Origin: Thermoproteota archaeon
GTDB taxonomy: Archaea > Thermoproteota > Thermoprotei > Thermoproteales > Thermocladiaceae
Direction of reading: 5' to 3'
Assembly (NCBI GenBank): GCA_013153895.1
Contig: JAADDN010000193.1
Span: 1 to 20,433 of the forward strand
DNA: 20,433 bases
Both the position numbers and the translations under genes were made by a program. Below, piece after piece: positions 14,988 to 20,433 of the stretch (position 1 is the stretch's first letter; every line of letters starts with the position of its first letter). Under the pieces are notes generated by a model. That model was not told the DNA's origin and did no database searches. It saw nothing but the letters and a program-made list of their open reading frames with translations.

Positions 14988-16334
14988 TTATCTTGTAAGC
15001 TTCTCTATGAGTTCTCTCACTTCGAGAGGTGTCACATAGTGGTGAGGTTCTGTTCTCGGACTTATCTCATATGCTATAGGTGTGAGCATTATCTTCCTTA
15101 TCTCATCCATGTTGCTTGTCTTTGCAAGAGTCCAACATAGTTTTACATATGCTGTCTCTGGATGCATATCTTCTGCAGGTATTACACCAATTCTGAGTAG
15201 TTCTACTCCTCTCCTATATACGTTTAAGTTGACTCTTCCAAATATTGTCTGGCTTGCTATTACTACAGGGATCTCGTTCTCTATAGCTCTCCTTATAGGT
15301 TCTAGTAGCTCCTTTCTGACATGTCCAAATCCTGTACCTTCTATAACTATACCTCTGTACTTCCTATCTACTAGATAATGTATTATTTCTGGATCCATGC
15401 CAGGATAGAACTTCACTAGTGCTACCTTACTCTCAAACTTGTTATCTAGCACCATATCCTCTCTACGATGTCTCGGTATGTATCTCCGTGTTCTAACTTC
15501 TAATTTAAGTTCTTGAGGGTATACGTATGCTATTGGTTCACAGTTTATGCTTACAAACGCATCTCTTCTCGATGTATGCATCTTTCTTACTTTTGTACCT
15601 CTATGTACTGCTACTATACCATCATTAGTAGTATAGTGCATCACTACTACAGATTCCGCGAATGGTGCTTTAATACATGTTAGAACTGCTGAGAGAAGGT
15701 TCTCAAACGCATCACTTGATGGTCTATCACTACTTCTCTGAGATCCTACTAGAGCTACTGGTCCAGGCATGTTACGTACAGCAAATGCTAGTGCAGCTGC
15801 TGAGTAATGCATCGTGTCTGTACCATGTAGAACAACTACACCTTCAGAGCCTTCTAGAAATGCTTTATACACGCTCTCTGCAAGCTTAGACCATGTCTCT
15901 GGTGTAAAATCTTCACTAAACACTGCCATGAGATTGTATAGCTCTAGACTAGCTATGTTACGAAGCTCAGGATAGAGCTCATATAGGTCTTCTAGACTGA
16001 AGCTTGGGTATACTGCACCTGTCACATAATCTACCTTAGACATTATTGTACCTCCAGTAGCAATAAGCCTAACTTTAGGAAGCTCACCACCAGACTTGAC
16101 TAGGTGACCTACAGGTATCTCAACAGTCTTAGTGGACTCTCTACCTATGACCTCAATACGTTCAATCTTCTCTAAGCTTATTCCAACATTATAACCATTA
16201 GGAAGCTTAATAACTAGGACATCAGGACTAGCAGTCTCAGGACGTGGAAGAAGAATTCCAACGATCTCCGAACCATCCTTAGTAACTATGCGAACACGAG
16301 AGAAAGGTTCTGGAATAGATATGCTAGTAGTCAC
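14988..16334 (-). CDS. gatD: Glu-tRNA(Gln) amidotransferase subunit D
   Basis: Asparaginase-like subunit of the archaeal GatDE enzyme, which converts Glu-tRNA(Gln) to Gln-tRNA(Gln); GatD frees ammonia from the amide donor. Of 448 residues, the first ~85 form the GatD-specific N-terminal domain, followed by the asparaginase fold with the nucleophile region ATGGTI (92-97, T96), HGTDTM (170-175, T172 and D173) and GTKVRK (246-251, K248). The C-terminal half holds IEGTGFGH (331-338). The N-terminal domain separates it from a plain L-asparaginase. The GTG at 16334 has a TATA element about 31 nt upstream. The partner gatE is not in the window. Confidence 0.96.
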   Translation of the reverse strand: MTTSISIPEPFSRVRIVTKDGSEIVGILLPRPETASPDVLVIKLPNGYNVGISLEKIERIEVIGRESTKTVEIPVGHLVKSGGELPKVRLIATGGTIMSKVDYVTGAVYPSFSLEDLYELYPELRNIASLELYNLMAVFSEDFTPETWSKLAESVYKAFLEGSEGVVVLHGTDTMHYSAAALAFAVRNMPGPVALVGSQRSSDRPSSDAFENLLSAVLTCIKAPFAESVVVMHYTTNDGIVAVHRGTKVRKMHTSRRDAFVSINCEPIAYVYPQELKLEVRTRRYIPRHRREDMVLDNKFESKVALVKFYPGMDPEIIHYLVDRKYRGIVIEGTGFGHVRKELLEPIRRAIENEIPVVIASQTIFGRVNLNVYRRGVELLRIGVIPAEDMHPETAYVKLCWTLAKTSNMDEIRKIMLTPIAYEISPRTEPHHYVTPLEVRELIEKLTR

Positions 16335-16360
16335 GTTCTCGAGAACTAGTGAAGAAACCT

Positions 16361-16370
16361 ATTTTAAAGC
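16361..16370 (-). promoter_or_regulatory. TATA box of gatD
   Basis: GCTTTAAAAT on the minus strand, centred about 31 nt before the GTG at 16334. It occupies the short gap after the S30e stop, so gatD is not simply read through from the ribosomal gene. Confidence 0.5.
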
Positions 16371-16529
16371 TTATGCAGAGGCAGCAGCCTGCTGAGCGTA
16401 GAGTATCCTTCTCCTATAGTTCCTCCAGTTCCTTCTCCTAGGTGGAAGATCCTTCTTTGGCTTTGGAGGTATCTTAGGCGTCTGACTTCTTACCTTACCT
16501 GCCTTCGTAATTGAACCGTGGCTACCCAT
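16371..16529 (-). CDS. rps30e: 30S ribosomal protein S30e
   Basis: A 52-residue basic protein beginning MGSHGSITKAGKVRSQTPKI, which is the conserved start of S30e; the rest is rich in Lys, Arg and Pro (KPKKDLPPRRRNWRNYRRR, 23-41) with an Ala-rich tail. S30e occurs in eukaryotes, where it is made as a ubiquitin-like fusion, and in Thermoproteota and related archaea but not in Euryarchaeota, so it is a lineage marker here. It stands free without a ubiquitin-like leader. The ATG at 16529 lies about 30 nt from a TATA box at 16556-16563. Confidence 0.95.
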   Translation of the reverse strand: MGSHGSITKAGKVRSQTPKIPPKPKKDLPPRRRNWRNYRRRILYAQQAAASA

Positions 16530-16555
16530 GGCTAATTATAGTTAGGAGTAGGGGA

Positions 16556-16563
16556 TTTTTAAA
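16556..16563 (-). promoter_or_regulatory. TATA box of the S30e gene
   Basis: TTTAAAAA on the minus strand, centred about 30 nt from the ATG at 16529, consistent with a leaderless transcript. It is in the 41-bp gap after the small membrane protein gene. Confidence 0.55.
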
Positions 16564-16570
16564 TCAGACT

Positions 16571-16873
16571 CTATGCAGAGCTACGTGGACCAAGAGCTCT
16601 ACCACGCTTAAAGAAGTACGCGGGAACTAGGCTTAGATATGATGCAGCTACAGCATATGCACCATATACGAGATCTAGACCATACTTAGCAAGCATGCCA
16701 GAGCATATCACTATGCCTAGAGTAGATAGGTACAGTATTAGACCTATAAAGTCGAGAACTATGCTAATTATCAGATGATCAATGCTTCCAGTTGCACCAT
16801 AAATTATTGCACCTATCCACGATAAGACACCTATAGCAGCAATAAATATGTCTACTCCAACTACATCAACCAT
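16571..16873 (-). CDS. hypothetical small membrane protein, about three transmembrane helices
   Basis: Not recognised. The 100-residue protein is mostly hydrophobic, with likely membrane spans near 6-27, 32-54 and 66-88, and ends in a basic tail (KRGRALGPRSSA) that should stay in the cytoplasm. There are no evident catalytic residues; one Asp (D41) lies within the second span. The ATG at 16873 has a TATA-like CTTTAAAACT equivalent (16895-16904) about 26 nt upstream. The S30e gene follows 41 bp downstream with its own TATA box. Expression from its own promoter and the codon pattern support a real gene, but the family is unknown. Confidence 0.7.
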   Translation of the reverse strand: MVDVVGVDIFIAAIGVLSWIGAIIYGATGSIDHLIISIVLDFIGLILYLSTLGIVICSGMLAKYGLDLVYGAYAVAASYLSLVPAYFFKRGRALGPRSSA

Positions 16874-16894
16874 GAAAGATAAAGTACCAGGAAA

Positions 16895-16904
16895 CTTTAA
16901 AACT
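16895..16904 (-). promoter_or_regulatory. TATA box of the small membrane protein gene
   Basis: AGTTTTAAAG on the minus strand, centred about 26 nt upstream of the ATG at 16873. Confidence 0.45.
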
Positions 16905-16929
16905 ATTAAACCACGAGAAAAGAGAAAGA

Positions 16930-16937
16930 TTTAAAAA
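16930..16937 (+). promoter_or_regulatory. TATA box of tRNA-Leu
   Basis: TTTAAAAA centred about 33 nt before the first base of the mature tRNA, predicting a 5' leader of only a few nucleotides for RNase P to remove. Confidence 0.55.
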
Positions 16938-16966
16938 GAAACAAGCTAACACACAGATAGCTGAAA

Positions 16967-17054
16967 GCGGGGGTGCCCGAGCCTGGCCAAAGGGGGCGGG
17001 TTGAGGTCCCGCTGGCGCAGGCCTGCGTGGGTTCAAATCCCACCCCCCGCACCA
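16967..17054 (+). tRNA. tRNA-Leu (anticodon GAG), CCA encoded
   Basis: A full cloverleaf can be drawn by hand. Acceptor GCGGGGG (16967-16973) pairs with CCCCCGC (17044-17050); anticodon stem GCGGG/CCCGC holds the 7-nt loop TTGAGGT (17001-17007) with anticodon GAG at 17003-17005. A long type II variable arm (CGCA/TGCG hairpin) marks a leucine or serine tRNA, and GAG makes it leucine (codons CUU/CUC). The T arm is GTGGG-TTCAAAT-CCCAC, the discriminator is A (17051), and CCA is encoded at 17052-17054. There is no intron. Confidence 0.97.
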
Positions 17055-17061
17055 TAGATCA

Positions 17062-17066
17062 TTTTT
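17062..17066 (+). terminator. T-tract terminator of tRNA-Leu
   Basis: A run of five T residues 7 nt after the encoded CCA, a typical archaeal transcription stop for a tRNA gene. It lies only 26 bp before the 3' end of the minus-strand gene that follows. Confidence 0.5.
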
Positions 17067-17092
17067 AACAGATCGCTTTCAAGAAGCATCCA

Positions 17093-18163
17093 CTATGTCT
17101 GTACTAATGTTGGTATCGTTCTTGGCGTCTCAGCACATATACTTAACAATGAGTACACTAGCTGTAGGTACCTTAAAGCTTCCTCACCAGATATAGGCTT
17201 GACTGGTCCTGGACCTGGAGGTGGTGGAGCCGGTCCAGGTCCGGGTCCAGGTGGTGGTCCTGGTGGAGGTGGCGCAGGTCCTGGGCCTGGTCCGGGACCT
17301 GGTCCTCTAATTATGTAGAGTATCTTCATTCTCTCCCTAGTAATGTTTATTAATGGTACAAGCTTCACAACTATTCTTACCTGACCTGGCTGTGTAATCA
17401 TGAGTGCTCTCATTAGCCAGTATAGGTTACTCATGAATCTAATCTTGCTTATACCTTCGTTCAATTTTAATGCTAGTGTAGTATTTATCTTCTTCACTAA
17501 TTTACAAGTATTTCCTCTACATTTTCCATATCTTGTTATTAAGTTCCTTAAGAATCCTCCTAACATTATGTATCCTATGAGAGTCTTCAACTGCTCATAC
17601 TCATCATCTGATAGGTTAATTATCTTCTGAACATTCTCGTTAAATGATAAATTCTTAACGATCCTACATTCATTATTTGTACATACTTTTCCTAGAATTC
17701 TCTCAGAACCTGTTAATCTTATCATCAACGTGTTCTTCTGCAACGTTAACTGCATGTTGAGGTTAGAGAACTCTATTACAAGTCTAGTGCTCTCATACAT
17801 TACTGATGTCACTATAACATCTCTCAACTTGTGTACACTTATGATACAGCTATATGTATCGCCTGCTCTAGCACAAGCATATACTATATCTCTACCCTCC
17901 TCTCTAACTATCAACCTAACATGAAATCTAGTATTAACAGTCTCAACACTCTTAGTGAACAGAAATATGAAACCGTTACCTGCACCAGGTCCTGGTGGCG
18001 GTGGTGGATGCGGATGAGGAGGCGGTGGTGGTGGGGGTCCTGGAGGCCCTGGTGGTCCTGGATGTGGTGGTGGAGGTGCATATACTATACATATTCCAGC
18101 TAGAAGCAGTATGGTCACTACTAGAGTAGCCAGTCCTAACCCTCTGAGAACATGGTTAGTCAT
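17093..18163 (-). CDS. secreted protein with two proline/glycine-rich tracts
   Basis: Not recognised as a family. Of 356 residues, 1-29 form a signal peptide (Arg in the short N-region, hydrophobic core 9-28, cleavage probably after VYA). The mature end begins at once with a Pro/Gly/His tract (30-62). A core (63-286) follows with paired cysteines (C97/C106, C161/C166, C215/C220) and NxS/T sequons at N171, N183, N227 and N273, as expected outside the cell. A second Pro/Gly/Ala tract (287-323) holds a 13-residue unit, GPGPGPAPPPPGP, twice; the last 33 residues are helical with C343. No C-terminal membrane anchor is seen. The ATG at 18163 has its own TATA box. It follows the secretion ATPase gene by 52 bp, suggesting but not proving a link. 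Confidence 0.82.
   Translation of the reverse strand: MTNHVLRGLGLATLVVTILLLAGICIVYAPPPPHPGPPGPPGPPPPPPPHPHPPPPPGPGAGNGFIFLFTKSVETVNTRFHVRLIVREEGRDIVYACARAGDTYSCIISVHKLRDVIVTSVMYESTRLVIEFSNLNMQLTLQKNTLMIRLTGSERILGKVCTNNECRIVKNLSFNENVQKIINLSDDEYEQLKTLIGYIMLGGFLRNLITRYGKCRGNTCKLVKKINTTLALKLNEGISKIRFMSNLYWLMRALMITQPGQVRIVVKLVPLINITRERMKILYIIRGPGPGPGPGPAPPPPGPPPGPGPGPAPPPPGPGPVKPISGEEALRYLQLVYSLLSICAETPRTIPTLVQT
17195..17305 (-). repeat. DNA encoding the second Pro/Gly tract, with a 45-bp direct repeat
   Basis: This GC-rich segment encodes residues 287-323. The protein unit GPGPGPAPPPPGP occurs at 291-303 and 306-318, a 15-codon offset, consistent with an internal tandem duplication. Codons for Pro and Gly vary between the copies, so the duplication is not very recent or has been eroded. 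Confidence 0.6.
17978..18076 (-). repeat. DNA encoding the first Pro/Gly/His tract
   Basis: GC-rich stretch encoding residues 30-62 directly after the signal peptide, with runs of Pro broken by Gly and by three His. It is a low-complexity region rather than a clean tandem repeat and stands out against the AT-rich surroundings. Confidence 0.6.
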
Positions 18164-18186
18164 AGTAGTATAATACGTTGAGGTTT

Positions 18187-18195
18187 CTTAAATAT
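18187..18195 (-). promoter_or_regulatory. TATA box of the Pro/Gly-rich secreted protein gene
   Basis: ATATTTAAG on the minus strand, centred about 28 nt before the ATG at 18163 and inside the 52-bp gap after the ATPase gene. The secreted protein can therefore be transcribed separately from the ATPase. Confidence 0.5.
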
Positions 18196-18215
18196 TTCAG
18201 TCTTGTTCACTGAGA

Positions 18216-19568
18216 CTAGCTTGAACGTGCTTGAAGAATCATGTCAGGATTCTTATAAAATTCAGATATCATATTAAGCTGCTGTACGTAGCTCTTTCCT
18301 ATAAATTCCTTAACAACTTGCTTTCTAATTAAAAGCTCCTCCTCATCAATATCGAGATCTCTTGGTACAACTATCTTCGACACTATCCTACTCTTCTTAC
18401 ATGTTCTAACTCCATGACTCTCCTCTATACTCGTACGTACACTCATCTTAACTATCGCTATCTCATCAACAATCTTCGAGCTTCCAATCATGTTCTCAAG
18501 CCTTATTTTCAATTTCTCCATGTTTTCTGCATGAAATGTAGTTACTCCTCCATGCCCGCTTGTTACAGCATCTATCCATGCAGATACCTCGTCTCTAGTT
18601 CTAACTTCATTAACTATGACATAATCTGCTCCTACTCTCAGTGCATGTGCTATGAGATCTCTCTTAGTTATAGATTGAACTCCTAGACCATATGCTTTTC
18701 TCTCAAATAACTTAACAACATTATGTCCAGGAAGTATCATCTCATCAACATCGAGTATAAGTGCTTTAAAGAGTATAGGATTACTACAATATGTTATTGC
18801 GTTAGCTAAGCTTGTCTTTCCTCCACCCATTGGTCCAATTATGAGGATAGGTATCTTTCTATCAAAGAGATACCATAATAATGCAGCATAATCAACAGAT
18901 AATGAACCTCTAGCTATAAGATCACCAAAAGTCCAGGGACGTTTAGGTAGAACTCTAACATGGATGTAAGGATCAGATATAGGTCTCACAGAGACTGAAA
19001 ACCTAACCTTAAAGTCAGGATCTGTAACTGAGATCATCGGCATATATGCTGTAACAGGATTAGAAGTTCTCTCAGATATCTTATGTATAATATATTTCAC
19101 AAAATCTTCAAACTTATAAGAAACATCTATCTTCCTCTTATTAAAAAATCCTAAATATCTAACACATCTACAGAGCTCTATACAGACCTCACAGAGACCT
19201 AGATCAACATGATACGCATGTATACCTGAACTATCAATATATATATCACTGATCTTATCATATAGAAGCAGAGGTGTAAGAGGACCATAAAAGACGAACC
19301 ATCTCTCCCAAAGTTTCTCAATAATATCAAAACTTTCACTATTATTCTCTTTCCTTAATAATTTCAAGAATGTTAATGTTCGAACATTATATGAACCTCT
19401 CTCATATATCATATATGGATCAGGAAGCTCAACATCAGGAACATCATCTACAACATATATAGTGAACGAGGAGCCTATAGATCTCACATCTATGAAAGTT
19501 CTTACACAGAACTCTACGACAGATAACTCAACTCTCCTACCTACCGGAGAGGGTTTGCTAGCCAGCAC
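18216..19568 (-). CDS. type II/IV secretion system ATPase (VirB11/GspE-like)
   Basis: Cytoplasmic hexameric ATPase that powers assembly of pilus, archaellum-like or secretion structures. Of 450 residues, the C-terminal motor has Walker A GPMGGGKTS (245-253), the Asp box LDVDE (272-276), Walker B YVIVNEVR (316-323) and the His box GHGGVTTFHA (338-347). The N-terminal half is divergent; at 126-135 it holds four cysteines in the pattern C-x2-C-x3-C-x-C, which may bind a metal. The GTG at 19568 has a TATA box about 29 nt upstream. The membrane partner (TadC/FlaJ-like) is not next to it. The next gene on the same strand is the Pro/Gly-rich secreted protein. Confidence 0.93.
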   Translation of the reverse strand: MLASKPSPVGRRVELSVVEFCVRTFIDVRSIGSSFTIYVVDDVPDVELPDPYMIYERGSYNVRTLTFLKLLRKENNSESFDIIEKLWERWFVFYGPLTPLLLYDKISDIYIDSSGIHAYHVDLGLCEVCIELCRCVRYLGFFNKRKIDVSYKFEDFVKYIIHKISERTSNPVTAYMPMISVTDPDFKVRFSVSVRPISDPYIHVRVLPKRPWTFGDLIARGSLSVDYAALLWYLFDRKIPILIIGPMGGGKTSLANAITYCSNPILFKALILDVDEMILPGHNVVKLFERKAYGLGVQSITKRDLIAHALRVGADYVIVNEVRTRDEVSAWIDAVTSGHGGVTTFHAENMEKLKIRLENMIGSSKIVDEIAIVKMSVRTSIEESHGVRTCKKSRIVSKIVVPRDLDIDEEELLIRKQVVKEFIGKSYVQQLNMISEFYKNPDMILQARSS

Positions 19569-19591
19569 TGCCGAATAAGAAGATCTAACCG

Positions 19592-19602
19592 ATTTTTATA
19601 AC
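19592..19602 (-). promoter_or_regulatory. TATA box of the secretion ATPase gene
   Basis: The minus strand has TTATAAAAATC, centred about 29 nt upstream of the GTG at 19568, a strong match in both sequence and spacing for a leaderless archaeal gene. The rest of the 168-bp gap up to 19736 shows no other clear element beyond a weak TATA-like CTTACATTAAG (19701-19711) that may serve the plus-strand gene. Confidence 0.55.
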
Positions 19603-19736
19603 ATTGCTATTGGGAGCCTTAGAGATACAGAAGTAAAAGATATAGCGAGCACATTCCTGAAGTGTCTAACATTCACCAACTCGGATGAACATAGGATCAA
19701 CTTACATTAAGCTTCAAAGTAGCTGCACATTGGATC

Positions 19737-20433
19737 ATGAATGTAAAAACTGTACATAGAACAGTCACAGTAGGTCCATCTCCAAACAAGTCTTACAATC
19801 CAAGCATATTCATACCAGAATCAATATGGAAAAGATTACAAAACAAGAACATAACTATAAAAAGCCTAGTATTATTAGGATGGAAAACACAGAGATCAAG
19901 AGATACAAAACCAATAGATACAATATTAAGCTACTATGAAAATGAGAACAGGAGATTAATAGATATATTATCAACAATAGGACCTGTAGAAGATAAGAAG
20001 AAAATACATCTAAAATTTATGTCGAGAGAATTTGAAATAGCTTCAAGAATATATGAACAACATATTAAACTACATACAACAATGAGCAACTACTTACTAT
20101 ACCTCCTAATATTAGGCATGTACTTAAGATCAAGAGTAATATTAAACTACTCAACATCTGAGATAGATAGAAGAGAAGCTCAGGAAGATGAATCTACTCT
20201 TAAGAGAATAATAGAGAAAATATTACTGAAAAGATTAGAGAAAGATAATATCTTTATATCAAAATCAATCATAACTAGAAACCTGATAGAGATAAGTAGA
20301 AGAAGTTTCATAAAACATGTGAAGAAGATAGAAAGATTAGACAATCCAGAAGACCTTGCAAGATATTTACTAGAGAATGTTATATTTAATGTAAGACCAA
20401 GTAAAAGTGCGAGATATTATGTAAAAATTTGTA
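19737..20433 (+). CDS. hypothetical highly charged protein, 3' end beyond the right edge
   Basis: The frame is open from the ATG at 19737 to the edge (232 codons and one base), with an in-frame stop upstream at 19692 and no other start between. I do not recognise the protein. It is rich in Lys, Arg, Ile and Glu, mostly helical, with one hydrophobic stretch (MSNYLLYLLILGMYL, about 116-130) that could be a buried helix or a weak membrane span, and no signal peptide. Adenine-rich codons (ATA, AAA, AGA) dominate more than in most neighbours. A weak TATA-like element near 19701-19711 is about 31 nt upstream. It is divergent from the secretion ATPase, so joint control is possible. Confidence 0.75.
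   Translation, partial: MNVKTVHRTVTVGPSPNKSYNPSIFIPESIWKRLQNKNITIKSLVLLGWKTQRSRDTKPIDTILSYYENENRRLIDILSTIGPVEDKKKIHLKFMSREFEIASRIYEQHIKLHTTMSNYLLYLLILGMYLRSRVILNYSTSEIDRREAQEDESTLKRIIEKILLKRLEKDNIFISKSIITRNLIEISRRSFIKHVKKIERLDNPEDLARYLLENVIFNVRPSKSARYYVKIC

Noticed and set aside
14988..16334. Simple L-asparaginase
   Set aside because: The extra N-terminal domain of about 85 residues and the overall length are those of GatD.
17001..17007. tRNA intron near the anticodon
   Set aside because: The anticodon loop is exactly 7 nt and the stem pairs fully.
17195..18076. GC-rich tracts as a sign of acquired DNA
   Set aside because: The GC excess is fully explained by Pro and Gly codons; the core between the tracts has the same AT-rich codon use as its neighbours.
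17831..18103. Plus-strand open frame encoding a Trp/Arg-rich peptide
   Set aside because: It is the antisense of the proline-rich tract of the secreted protein: CCN codons read in reverse give Trp, Arg and Gly runs. No promoter or start context supports it.

Overview
The window reads as compact chromosomal DNA from a (probably hyperthermophilic) archaeon of the Thermoproteota/Crenarchaeota. The evidence is an archaeal DnaG (TOPRIM) and a family B DNA polymerase, a type II methionine aminopeptidase, GatD of the archaeal Glu-tRNA(Gln) amidotransferase, ribosomal protein S30e (missing from Euryarchaeota), a UPF0147 protein, a tRNA-Leu with an encoded CCA end, heavy AGA/AGG/ATA codon use, and many start codons lying about 25-31 nt from the centre of a TATA box (leaderless-type genes). 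Genus is not determinable by eye; a Desulfurococcales-like lineage is a guess.

Left part (1-8200). Genes alternate strand almost one by one: a DUF763 protein cut by the left edge (-), an unrecognised 121-aa protein ending in a PCNA-binding-like motif (+), myo-inositol-1-phosphate synthase (-), dTMP kinase (+), UPF0147 (-), a complete intein-free family B DNA polymerase with intact exonuclease (+), DnaG with a long disordered linker (-), and methionine aminopeptidase (+). Convergent neighbours touch or overlap by 0-12 bp at their stop codons.

Middle (8178-14046). A minus-strand gene string runs from a radical SAM protein through isocitrate dehydrogenase (NAD-type coenzyme residues) and a 93-aa coiled-coil-like protein to orotate phosphoribosyltransferase, with 10 nt or less between genes. 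Beyond a 207-bp AT-rich gap lie a 318-aa unknown protein (-) and, overlapping it head to head by 11 bp, a THUMP-type RNA methyltransferase (+) with unusual catalytic motifs.

Right part (14051-20433). An ornithine cyclodeaminase/mu-crystallin family dehydrogenase follows gatD in an apparent two-gene unit. Next come S30e (52 aa), a small membrane protein, tRNA-Leu(GAG) on the plus strand, a secreted protein whose folded core is bracketed by two proline/glycine tracts, a VirB11/GspE-type secretion ATPase with an extra cysteine cluster, and a divergent, highly charged unknown protein running off the right edge. The last three may form a surface or secretion locus; this is the least ordinary part of the window.

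No mobile element, CRISPR array or rRNA was seen. No intergenic stretch exceeds 300 bp.
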